64,000 nucleotides of DNA from Oscillospiraceae bacterium (GTDB lineage Bacteria > Bacillota > Clostridia > Oscillospirales > Oscillospiraceae): contig JAFWQQ010000001.1 in NCBI GenBank assembly GCA_017545165.1, positions 1 through 64,000 on the forward strand. Direction: 5' to 3'. Below, in pieces: positions 8,532-16,680 of the stretch (its first letter is position 1; every line of letters begins with the position of its first letter). The notes under the pieces were generated by a model that was given only the letters and a program-made list of their open reading frames with translations, made no database searches and was not told where the DNA came from. The translations under genes and the position numbers were made by a program.

Positions 8532-9830
8532 TCACCCCCTGTCTGCGGTCAGAAGCGCAAAGGCTTCAAACACGTCGTGCGTGGCGGTCTTCACGGCGCC
8601 GGAGCTGATGGTGGCGCCGCTGATCTGGGTCACGCCGTCGTCAAAGGTCTCGGCGGTGCTGCCCAGGAAGCCCTCCCGGTAGTCGGCGATGGTAAAGTCC
8701 GGGGCGTCGTAGAAGTCGCCCAGGTAGATGCTCTTGACGTTCAAGCCGCTGATTGCGCCCTGGGCGTCCAGAACGAAGTAGACCTCCATCACGCCGCCGC
8801 TCTCCTTCTCTTCAAAGCCGTAGGGCCGGGCGATAAAGGCGTAGTACGTGCCCTCCTCGGTCTCGGCGGACCAGGCGGCCACCACGGTGTTGCTCAGGCC
8901 CGGGATCTCCACGGGCACGGGCTCCGCCCCTTCGGGCAGCTGCTTCCGGAGCTTCTTGGGCGGGGTCGGGTCAATCTCCTCCAGGTTGGAGGCGCTGAGG
9001 GTCTTGATTTCTTCCGCCAGAGCGGGCTCGGCGTCGGTCACGTCCTCGCCGGCGGGGTTCAGGATCTTCAGCCCGCCTATCAGGGTGTACACGGCCAGCA
9101 GCTGTTTGCCGTCCTTCTCCGCAAACCAGAGGCAGCCGCTGCCGTTATTGGCCTTGAAGCCGCCGGTGACGCTGCCGCTGCCGGCGAGCTCTTCACCCTG
9201 AATTGCGCCGGCGGCGTTGACGATGCCGGGATAGGCCACGGGGATCAGCTCCTCGATCAGCTGCTCGTCGCTCTTCTGCGCGCCCGCAAAGAGCTCGTTT
9301 GCGATCAGGGTCTCAAAGCCGTCGTTCACGGCGCCCTTGATGGCTTTGGTGGAATAGGTGACGCCGGCCACCTGCTCCACGCCGGAAAGGGTGGAATCCT
9401 GCCCCTCGAAGCTGGGCAGGAACTCGGGGCTCAGTTCCCGGGTCTCGGCGGAGCTGTCCACGGTCAGGGATACGATCTTGCCCTCAAAGTCAATGACCAG
9501 GGTCATCTCGATGGGGCCTTTCTCGTGCTCATAGCCCTTGTCGGAGCGCAGGCTCAGGATGTAGACCTGTTTCTCCTCGTCTCGATAGACCTTCTGCACG
9601 GTATCGGCGGTGACGGTAAGCTGGGCATTCTCGGGATCGGCCCGGTCAAAGAGCATCACGGAGTCGCCCAGCTTTTCCTTCTCGGCGGCAAGCCGGGCCT
9701 CTTCGGCCAGACGCTCGTTTTCCGCCACGATGGGGGCGGTGAAGGCGTTGACGCCCAGGACGCAGGCGCCCATGACCGCCAGCAGCAGCGCCAGGCACAG
9801 GAGGCTTTTCAGCAGATTGTTGTTTTTCAT
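8532..9830 (-). CDS. rnfG: Rnf complex subunit G with tandem FMN-binding modules
   Basis: This 432-aa protein has one N-terminal anchor helix and an extracytoplasmic part. I chose the ATG at 9830, 8 bases after GGGAGG, over the GTG at 9839. RnfG normally has about 200 residues with one covalently bound FMN. This protein has two FMN_bind-like modules, each ending in the same pattern: GVEQVAGVTYSTKAIKGA with Thr158, and GVTQISGATISSGAVKTA with Thr407. Both threonines fit the flavinylation consensus, so two covalent flavins are plausible. The FMN would be attached by the ApbE encoded in the same operon. It follows rnfD with one base between. Confidence 0.9.
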   Translation of the reverse strand: MKNNNLLKSLLCLALLLAVMGACVLGVNAFTAPIVAENERLAEEARLAAEKEKLGDSVMLFDRADPENAQLTVTADTVQKVYRDEEKQVYILSLRSDKGYEHEKGPIEMTLVIDFEGKIVSLTVDSSAETRELSPEFLPSFEGQDSTLSGVEQVAGVTYSTKAIKGAVNDGFETLIANELFAGAQKSDEQLIEELIPVAYPGIVNAAGAIQGEELAGSGSVTGGFKANNGSGCLWFAEKDGKQLLAVYTLIGGLKILNPAGEDVTDAEPALAEEIKTLSASNLEEIDPTPPKKLRKQLPEGAEPVPVEIPGLSNTVVAAWSAETEEGTYYAFIARPYGFEEKESGGVMEVYFVLDAQGAISGLNVKSIYLGDFYDAPDFTIADYREGFLGSTAETFDDGVTQISGATISSGAVKTATHDVFEAFALLTADRG

Positions 9831-9831
9831 C

Positions 9832-10752
9832 TCAGACACCTCCCAGCGGCTTTCTCCGCGTCCACTTCTCCAGCCAGGGAGACAGGATATTCATGCACAG
9901 GATGGAGTAGGACACGCCCTCGGGCAGGGCGCAGAACCAGCGGATGACAAAGGTGATGAGGCCGCAGCCCAGCGCAAACCACATCCTTGCCCGGAGGGTG
10001 ATGGGGGTGGTGGTGTAGTCCGTGGCCATGAACACGGCGCCCAGCACCAGGCCGCCGGAGAGCAGCTCGTAGAGGGCGGTTTCGAAGCTGAAGCCGCTGA
10101 AGAGCAGGCTCAGCACGAAGACCGTGCCCATGAAGATCACGGGGATCTCCCAGCGGATGACCTTGCGGATCAGCAGATACGCAAAGCCCAGCAGCAGGGC
10201 CAGGATGCAGGTCTCGCCGATGGCGCCGCCCCGCTGGCCCAGGAACATCTCCAGCAGCGTGGGAAGCTGGGCTCCGGTGCCGATCAGGTCCAGGGGCGTG
10301 GCGCCTGTGGTCCCGTCGGGCAGGACGCCGCCGGCCACCTTGGAGGTGAAGGCCATCAGCAGGAAAATGCGGGCGGTAATGGCGGGGTTTGCAAAGTTCC
10401 GCCCGATGCCGCCGAAGAGGCACTTGACCAGCACGATGGCGAAAACGCTGCCCAGGGCCGCCTGCCACCAAAGCACATTGGTGCTCAGGTTCAGGGCCAG
10501 CAGCAGGCCCGTCACCACGGCGCTGAGATCTCCCACGGTCTGCTTTTTCTTTGTGATCAGGTTAAACAGGAACTCGGAGAGCACCGCGGCGATCACGCAG
10601 GTGAGGAGGATCGGCAGGGTTTCTTTCACCCCGAAGATCACTACGCCGGCGATGGCGGCGGGCAGCAGGGCCAGGATCACGTCCAGCATGATCCTCCTGC
10701 TGTTGTCCTTGCTGTGAATATGAGGTCCAGAGGACATCATGAGCTGTTCCAT
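9832..10752 (-). CDS. rnfD: Rnf electron transport complex subunit D
   Basis: This 306-aa polytopic protein begins with the typical SSGPHIHSKDNSRRIMLDV stretch. It contains GIGRNFANPAITARIFLL and the covalent-FMN site DGTTGATPL, with Thr152 the expected flavinylated residue. The C-terminal YSILCMNILSPWLEKWT is also conserved in the family. It works with RnfG in moving electrons, coupled to Na+ or H+ export. It lies 3 bp after rnfC. Confidence 0.95.
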   Translation of the reverse strand: MEQLMMSSGPHIHSKDNSRRIMLDVILALLPAAIAGVVIFGVKETLPILLTCVIAAVLSEFLFNLITKKKQTVGDLSAVVTGLLLALNLSTNVLWWQAALGSVFAIVLVKCLFGGIGRNFANPAITARIFLLMAFTSKVAGGVLPDGTTGATPLDLIGTGAQLPTLLEMFLGQRGGAIGETCILALLLGFAYLLIRKVIRWEIPVIFMGTVFVLSLLFSGFSFETALYELLSGGLVLGAVFMATDYTTTPITLRARMWFALGCGLITFVIRWFCALPEGVSYSILCMNILSPWLEKWTRRKPLGGV

Positions 10753-10755
10753 GGC

Positions 10756-12099
10756 TTATTTCCCCCCTTCCGGATGTTCTTTTTCCCACTTGCGGAGGAA
10801 ACCGATGCCGGCGTTGTTGTTCTCCGCCAGGGGCCGGTGTGCAGGGCACACATAGCTGCAGCAGCCGCACTGCATGCAGACCTTTACCTGCTCCTTCTGC
10901 AGCAGGGCCGCCTTGGCTGCGGGATCCTCCAGCTCCATGGCCCGGGCGAAAGCGGTGGGATTCAAGCCCAGAGGGCACACCGCCACGCAGCGCCCGCAGT
11001 GGATGCAGGGGCTGGGCTCGGTCTTCAGGGCTTCCTTTCTGTTCATGATGACCACGGCGTTGGTGGCCTTCATGATGTGGGCGTCCAGGGATTCCTGGGG
11101 CTTGCCCATCATGGCGCCGCCGAAGAGGATCTTGCCCGGCTCCTCCTTCAGGCCGCCGCAGGCCTCCACCACGTCCCGCACGGAGACGCCGATGGGAACG
11201 ATCAGGTTCTTGGGTTCCTTCACGGCGGAGCCGTCCACGGTGATGATGCGCTCCACCATGGGCATGCCGGTGACGAAGTATTCCGCCATCTTCACCAGAG
11301 AGGAGACGTTGATGATGATCACGCCGAGAGAGGCAAGCCGCTGGCCCTTCTCCACCACCTTGCCGGTGGCGTTGTAGAGCAGCACCTGCTTGGCGCCCTG
11401 GGGGTAAACCGAGCTCAGCGGCATGATCTTCACGGCGGGGTCGTCCTTGAAGCGCTCGGTGAGCTGCGCGATGGCGTCGGGCTTGTTCTCCTCGATGCCG
11501 ATGATGAACTCCTCGCTGCCCAGGAACTGCTTCAAAAGCTCGATACCCTTCTGGATCAGGTCGCCGTGCTCCAGCATGACCCGGTGGTCCGCCGTGATGA
11601 AGGGCTCGCATTCGGCGCCGTTGATGAGCACGGTGCTGATGTGCCCCTTCTGGGCCGCGGAGAGCTTGGCCCACACGGGGTAGGCCGCGCCGCCCAGACC
11701 CACCACGCCGCTGTCGCGCACGCACTGGAGGAACTCATCCAGATTGGCGGGCTGGGGGATCTTCAGGTCCGGGCACTTTTCCATCTTGCCGTCGCTCTCG
11801 ATGCGGATGGCCGTGCCGGAGGCGTTGCCCATGGCATAGGGCTCGATGCCCGTCACCGTGCCGGAGACGGACGCGTGGATGTGGGAGGCGCCGCGGTCCT
11901 TCTCCCTGGCGATCATCTGACCCACGGTCACATGGTCCCCCACCTGGACGATGGGCTCGGACATGGTGGCGTGGTGGGCGTTCATCGGGGAGAGTGGGAT
12001 CAGCACTTCCTTGGGGATGGGCATGCGCACGGCGGCCATGCCCGCCGTGCTCTTATAGTGGGGTAGTTTCAGGCTCGAGATGCTTTTTTTCAGGCTCAA
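10756..12099 (-). CDS. rnfC: Rnf electron transport complex subunit C
   Basis: This 447-aa cytoplasmic subunit contains an NADH/FMN-binding region. The glycine-rich GVVGLGGAAYPVWAK is at 131-145, the SLBB-type region at about 290-335, and two [4Fe-4S] motifs follow: CIHCGRCVAVCP (Cys 365, 368, 371, 375) and CMQCGCCSYVCP (Cys 408, 411, 414, 418). The first residues resemble a barrel-sandwich domain. The length is normal, so no RnfB is fused to it. It is 13 bp downstream of apbE. Confidence 0.95.
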   Translation of the reverse strand: MSLKKSISSLKLPHYKSTAGMAAVRMPIPKEVLIPLSPMNAHHATMSEPIVQVGDHVTVGQMIAREKDRGASHIHASVSGTVTGIEPYAMGNASGTAIRIESDGKMEKCPDLKIPQPANLDEFLQCVRDSGVVGLGGAAYPVWAKLSAAQKGHISTVLINGAECEPFITADHRVMLEHGDLIQKGIELLKQFLGSEEFIIGIEENKPDAIAQLTERFKDDPAVKIMPLSSVYPQGAKQVLLYNATGKVVEKGQRLASLGVIIINVSSLVKMAEYFVTGMPMVERIITVDGSAVKEPKNLIVPIGVSVRDVVEACGGLKEEPGKILFGGAMMGKPQESLDAHIMKATNAVVIMNRKEALKTEPSPCIHCGRCVAVCPLGLNPTAFARAMELEDPAAKAALLQKEQVKVCMQCGCCSYVCPAHRPLAENNNAGIGFLRKWEKEHPEGGK

Positions 12100-12112
12100 T
12101 TCTCCCGCCTCC

Positions 12113-13288
12113 TTAGATTTTTTCTTCGATCAAATCGGCAAAGCCCGGAGTTGATTGCTGCGTCCCGTCCGGGAAGATCCACAGCACTTCCACGCCGCCG
12201 ATGCTGTTCGCTAGTATCATGCCCTGCTCCACCGGCATGCAGAAAAGCGCGGTGGACAGAGCGTCCGCCAGGGCGCTGTCCCGGGTGACCACGGTGAGGG
12301 ACGCATAGTAGTCCGCCGGAAACAGGGTGTCCCTGTCGATGATGTGATGGTAGCGCTGCCCCTTTACGGTGAAGTAGCGCTCATAGACGCCCGAGGTGAC
12401 GCAGGCCGTGTCCCGGATCCGGATCCGGCAGGCGTAGTCCTCGGCGTCCTCGTTCGGGTCCCGGATGGCGGTGCGCCAGCCGCTGCCGTCCGGCCGGTCG
12501 CCGATGCAGCGGATGTTGCCGCCGATGTTCAGGACATAGCCCTCCGCGCCGACGGACTCCAGATATTCCGCCGCCCGCTCGGTGGCGTAGCCCTTGCCCA
12601 GGGCTCCCACGTCGATGGAGGCCTCCGGATCCGCAATGCGGACGGTGCCGTTTTCCTCGTCGATCTCCAGCAGCTCGATGCCGGTATGGGCACCGGCCGC
12701 CCGCAGGGCCGTTTCCTCGGGGATCGAAGCGTTCCGGGGATTTTCCGTCGCCGCTTCCCGGCAGTCGTGCCAGAGGCGCAGCACCGCGCCCAGCATCACG
12801 TTCATCTCCCCGTCGGTGAGCTCGTACATCTCCCTGGCGCAGAGCAGGAAGTCGATGAGCTTCCGGTCCACCTTCAAGGGCTCGCCGCCGGCGTTCTTGT
12901 TGACGGTGCAGAGATTCGTGATCCCGCTGTACTCATGGTAGATGTCAAACAGCTGGTGGTATTCCAGCAGGATCGTTGAAACTTCGGCAGAACGGTCCTC
13001 GAACTGTTCTGCCGGATCTCCTGCGTAGCTGTATACATAGGAGACCGTGTCGAAATAGGTGTAATACACCATGCCCTGGGGCTTCACCGACTGCGCCTCG
13101 GTACTCGTTCCGGCGGCCTGCGGTTCATCAGACATCCTGGCGCCCTGGGTCCTGACGGCCGCTCCTGCCGCAAACGGCGCAGCGGTCTCTTCCGCCGCAG
13201 GCGTATTCCCGGACCCGCAGGCGCCCAGGAACAACAGCGCAAGCAGCAGAAATGCCAACACCTGTCTGAAATGCCGCAAAGCCTTCAT
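12113..13288 (-). CDS. apbE: FAD:protein FMN transferase, lipoprotein
   Basis: This 391-aa lipoprotein has a signal peptide ending in LGAC, with Cys24 as the lipidated residue. ApbE attaches FMN from FAD to threonines of RnfG and RnfD outside the membrane. Family motifs are visible: YFDTVSYVYSYAG early, DVGALGKGYATERAAEYL near the middle, LNIGGNIRCIGDRPDG, and a C-terminal HHIIDRDTLFPADYYASLTVV followed by ALADALSTALF. The gene leads the rnf operon behind a TTGACA promoter, so the flavinylating enzyme and its substrates are made together. Confidence 0.95.
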   Translation of the reverse strand: MKALRHFRQVLAFLLLALLFLGACGSGNTPAAEETAAPFAAGAAVRTQGARMSDEPQAAGTSTEAQSVKPQGMVYYTYFDTVSYVYSYAGDPAEQFEDRSAEVSTILLEYHQLFDIYHEYSGITNLCTVNKNAGGEPLKVDRKLIDFLLCAREMYELTDGEMNVMLGAVLRLWHDCREAATENPRNASIPEETALRAAGAHTGIELLEIDEENGTVRIADPEASIDVGALGKGYATERAAEYLESVGAEGYVLNIGGNIRCIGDRPDGSGWRTAIRDPNEDAEDYACRIRIRDTACVTSGVYERYFTVKGQRYHHIIDRDTLFPADYYASLTVVTRDSALADALSTALFCMPVEQGMILANSIGGVEVLWIFPDGTQQSTPGFADLIEEKI

Positions 13289-13356
13289 CTCCTACGTTTT
13301 GATTGCTGCCGCGCTCAGGGCGCGGCAAATCTGTCCCGGCGTGCCGGACTTGTTTC

Positions 13357-13385
13357 ATTCTAGCACCGAAGCCTGCTCTTGTCAA
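13357..13385 (-). promoter_or_regulatory. Promoter of the apbE-rnf operon
   Basis: On the minus strand TTGACA (13380-13385), a 17-base spacer and TAGAAT (13357-13362) make a near-consensus housekeeping promoter about 70 bases upstream of the apbE start. Confidence 0.75.
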
Positions 13386-13510
13386 CGAAATCACATTTCT
13401 TTCGGAATCGGGCAAAATGGCGGAATCTGCCGTCTTTTTCCGGTATTACGGGCCTTTTGCGGCGCTGCCCCGCTTTTCCCGGCGGCACGAAGGGCGCCAT
13501 GATTTTCCTC

Positions 13511-13539
13511 TTGTTTTATGAGGCGTTTTCTGGTATGAT
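13511..13539 (+). promoter_or_regulatory. Promoter of the first surface-protein gene
   Basis: TTGTTT (13511-13516), a 17-base spacer and TATGAT (13534-13539), about 100 bases before the ATG at 13640. With the divergent apbE promoter this accounts for the 351-bp gap 13289-13639, which holds no gene. Confidence 0.6.
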
Positions 13540-13639
13540 ATATTGAGAATAGTAGATTTGGGAGTATATCTTGTTTTCCCGGACATCCCATATATAGTAC
13601 GGAACCACCTTGACGACCGCAATTCAGGAGGAACTCTGC

Positions 13640-16387
13640 ATGAATCGCACCTGCTTGAAATATATGGGCCTGCTGCTGGCGGTGATCATGATCCTCAGCA
13701 TGCTGCCCCTGGGTTCCCTGTCCGCCCTGGCGGAGGAACCGGAACCTCCGGAGCCGGACACCCCGGATACCGAGATCGCTGCCGCCGCGCTTTCGCTGAC
13801 CCTGCCCCAGGCCGGACCCACCGGCGCGGAGGCCGGCCAGCCCGTTCCCGCGTCGGTGAGCGTCACTGCCGGCGAGGGCTTCAGCGTGAAGGAGGCCTAT
13901 TGGTACAACACCTCGGGCATCGCTCCGGAGAGCTTTGAGGCCGGTCAGGCCTACTTTGCCGCTATCGTGCTCGCTCCCGCCGAAGGCTTTGTCTTTCCCG
14001 AGAGCTGCTCCGTCAGCATCGACAGTCTGGCTGTCCAGTCTGTCGCGCTCCAGTCCGACGGGAGCCTGATGGTCACCACCGAGAACTACACCATCCCCGG
14101 CGAGACCGTGGAGTGGTACAACGTCTGGGTCAGCGGCGTGCAGGTCAACAGCAGGAACAAGGACGATATCCTGGGCGACGGCGGCAAGGCCAGCTATGAC
14201 CCGAGCACCGGCACCCTGCGTCTGAACGATCCCGCCATCACCGCCATGCACGAGCCCAGCGGGGCCCTGATCCTGGCGGACGGCGTGAATCTGACCATCG
14301 AGGGCAGCGCCGCCCTGGGCGAGACCACCGCCGATACGTTCATCTTCGTGAATGACGGCAACCTGACGCTCAAGGGCGATTTCAGCGCCACCGTCACCGG
14401 CAACGGCATCGTGTGCAATCAAAGCCTCACCGCCCAGGAGGGCAAGATCACCGTGGAGACCACCGGCGCCGACAAGTCCGGCATCTGGGTGGAGGGCGAC
14501 ATGCTGGTGAACACCGCCGAGGTCACGGCCACCGGCACCGCTATCGGCATCTATACCAAAGGGACCTTCACCCTGGAGGAGGGCGTGATCAAGGCTGTCG
14601 CCACCGGCGAGGAATGTGACGCCGAGGCCGCCAAGACCGGTCTCATGTCCGCCGAGCCCATGCTCATCAAGGGCGGGGACATCACGGCCGAGGGCATGAA
14701 CGACGGGATCCGCGGCCTCAAGGGCATCACCGTCAACGGCGGCATCATCGTGGCCAAGGGCGGAGAGATCGGCATCCACGTGGAGCCGGAGGGCACCCTG
14801 GATCTGCAGAACGACACCATCCGCGTCACCGCCGACGGCCAGGGCGAGCACGGCGCCATCTACGCCCCGGAGATCCTCCTGGGCGACAGGCTGGGCGTCA
14901 AGGAGCCGGTGGGCGGCAAGGTCGGCAGCGACAAGCGGCATATCACCCTGAAGGACGGCCACCTCATCTCCAAGCACGCCCTGATCGAAAACGGGTATAT
15001 CACCTATACCGTGAGCTTTGAGACCTTCGGCGGCCCGGAGGTCGAAAGCCAGACCGTCCCCATGGGCGGCACCGCCGAGAAGCCCGAGGATCCGGTGCTG
15101 GAGGGCTACGCCTTCGAGGGCTGGTATCTGGACATTGCCGGCGGCAGCGGACCCTATGACTTCTCCACCCCCGTCAGGGAGGACATCACGCTTCAGGCCC
15201 GCTGGACCTGCCCCATCCTGGGCATGGTGACGGACACCGACGGGAACATCGGCGTGGGCGGCCTTGTCTCCTTCGGGGACGAGGAATACCAGTCCCAGCT
15301 CAGCTTCAACGCCTGGCGCGAGGGCGGCCCCTATTGGATCGGCTGCAAGCCCTCCCACGGCTACAGCTTTGACCACTGGGAGGACGAAGCGGGCAATCCC
15401 CTTGCCGAGACGGAGCCCTCCTTCAACTTCCCCTCCAACGAGGGCCCCAAGACCTTTGTGGCCGTGTTCCGGCGGGAGGGCGTCATCGTCACCTTTGACG
15501 GCAACGGCGGCGAGCCCGCCTCCCAGACCCTGGTCACCGGCGTCGACGGCAAGCTGGACCTCACCGAGCTGGACAACCTGACCAACAGCATGATCCGGGT
15601 GGGCTACAACATGACCGGCTGGGCCCGGACGCCCGACGGGGATCCCTTCGGCATCGGCGTGGAGGTCTTTACCGAGGACACCACGGTCTACGCCGTGTGG
15701 ACGATCCAGGTCCACACCGTCACCTTCAAGGCCAACGGCGGCACCGAGACCGCCTCGCAGACCGTCAAGCACAACGCCTGCGCCTACGAGCCGGACGATC
15801 CCACCCGCAGGGGCTATGTCTTCGACGGCTGGTATACCGACCAGAATCTCACCCGTCTCTTTGATTTCTCCACGCCCATCACCTCGGACCTGGTGCTCTA
15901 CGCCAAGTGGGCCAAGGTGGTCAAGTACACCGTAGTCTCCGGCGGCGGCAGCATCTACGGCAAAACCAGCGGCAAGGATCTGCCCATCACCATCCGCCGC
16001 ACCCCCAAGGACGCGGACTGCTACAAGCATTTCACCGGCGTGAAGGTCGACGGGGGCGAGCTGAAGCTGGGTCAGGACTACACGGCCCACGCGGGCTCCA
16101 ACGGCGGCACCGTTGTGACGCTGACCAACGAATTCCTCAGCCAGCTCAACTCCGGCACCCACATCATCACCATCACCTTTGACGACGGCAAAGCCGTCAC
16201 CGGTCTCACCGTAAAGGCCGGCACCGGCGGCGGCGGGACCAGACGCGGAGACGGCTCCGGCGGCGACAATCCGGACACCGGCGATCTCGACCCCCTGTTC
16301 TGGGGCGGGCTGCTGGTCTTCTCCGGCCTGGGCCTGGGCGCCGTGACGCTGACCGGCAGAAAGCTCCGCCGCTCGAGCCGGAGCTGA
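13640..16387 (+). CDS. Sortase-anchored surface protein with InlB-type repeats
   Basis: This 915-aa wall protein starts at an ATG 8 bases after AGGAGG. It has a signal peptide of about 31 residues ending SLSALA and a proline/glutamate-rich stretch. Next comes a beta-helix-like region (about 160-440) with repeated GG-x-I/V-T turns, then two InlB/Flg_new repeats (YAFEGWYLD..YDFSTPV..LQARW and YVFDGWYTD..FDFSTPI..LYAKW). A glycine-rich linker leads to the C-terminal anchor signal: NPDTG at 877-881, a hydrophobic helix and RRSSRS. NPDTG is an LPXTG-like variant, so a sortase should attach it to peptidoglycan. No sortase gene is in the window. The segment WYNVWVSGVQVNSRNKDDIL matches one in the next protein. 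An adhesin role is inferred. Confidence 0.85.
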   Translation: MNRTCLKYMGLLLAVIMILSMLPLGSLSALAEEPEPPEPDTPDTEIAAAALSLTLPQAGPTGAEAGQPVPASVSVTAGEGFSVKEAYWYNTSGIAPESFEAGQAYFAAIVLAPAEGFVFPESCSVSIDSLAVQSVALQSDGSLMVTTENYTIPGETVEWYNVWVSGVQVNSRNKDDILGDGGKASYDPSTGTLRLNDPAITAMHEPSGALILADGVNLTIEGSAALGETTADTFIFVNDGNLTLKGDFSATVTGNGIVCNQSLTAQEGKITVETTGADKSGIWVEGDMLVNTAEVTATGTAIGIYTKGTFTLEEGVIKAVATGEECDAEAAKTGLMSAEPMLIKGGDITAEGMNDGIRGLKGITVNGGIIVAKGGEIGIHVEPEGTLDLQNDTIRVTADGQGEHGAIYAPEILLGDRLGVKEPVGGKVGSDKRHITLKDGHLISKHALIENGYITYTVSFETFGGPEVESQTVPMGGTAEKPEDPVLEGYAFEGWYLDIAGGSGPYDFSTPVREDITLQARWTCPILGMVTDTDGNIGVGGLVSFGDEEYQSQLSFNAWREGGPYWIGCKPSHGYSFDHWEDEAGNPLAETEPSFNFPSNEGPKTFVAVFRREGVIVTFDGNGGEPASQTLVTGVDGKLDLTELDNLTNSMIRVGYNMTGWARTPDGDPFGIGVEVFTEDTTVYAVWTIQVHTVTFKANGGTETASQTVKHNACAYEPDDPTRRGYVFDGWYTDQNLTRLFDFSTPITSDLVLYAKWAKVVKYTVVSGGGSIYGKTSGKDLPITIRRTPKDADCYKHFTGVKVDGGELKLGQDYTAHAGSNGGTVVTLTNEFLSQLNSGTHIITITFDDGKAVTGLTVKAGTGGGGTRRGDGSGGDNPDTGDLDPLFWGGLLVFSGLGLGAVTLTGRKLRRSSRS

Positions 16388-16405
16388 AAGAATCAACCGA
16401 ACATT

Positions 16406-16466
16406 TCCCCATGTGCGGATCGCTGTTGTGCGCAAAGGCGCAGTTGTCCGCCCATGGGGATTTTTC
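16406..16466 (+). terminator. Rho-independent terminator after the first surface-protein gene
   Basis: TCCCCAT (16406-16412) pairs with ATGGGGA (16454-16460). An inner TGCGGA/TCCGC pairing extends the stem and TTTTT follows at 16461. Confidence 0.7.
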
Positions 16467-16596
16467 TGTCCCCCCGCCCCGGCGGAGAGAACCGGTTTTT
16501 CGAACTCCGGAGCCTTCGTCTCTCCCGCGTGCCCTCCGGGCTGACAGCTCCCCGGAGACCTGTCGCGACTTTTTCTCCTTTTTTGTGATTTTTTGT

Positions 16597-16625
16597 TTGA
16601 CGGATTGCCGTCCATCGTTTATTCT
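16597..16625 (+). promoter_or_regulatory. Promoter of the second surface-protein gene
   Basis: TTGACG (16597-16602), 17 bases, TATTCT (16620-16625). An AAAGGAG ribosome site lies before the ATG at 16681. Confidence 0.6.
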
Positions 16626-16680
16626 AGAGGCGTAAGCATTCGCTATTTCAATAAATCAGTAAAGGAAAGGAGAACTGTAT

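Noticed and set aside
13391..16615. A 1074-residue minus-strand reading frame opposite the first surface-protein gene
   Set aside because: This is a mirror of the repeat-rich, high-G+C coding strand. It has no ribosome site or motif, and the plus-strand gene has a signal peptide and sorting signal.
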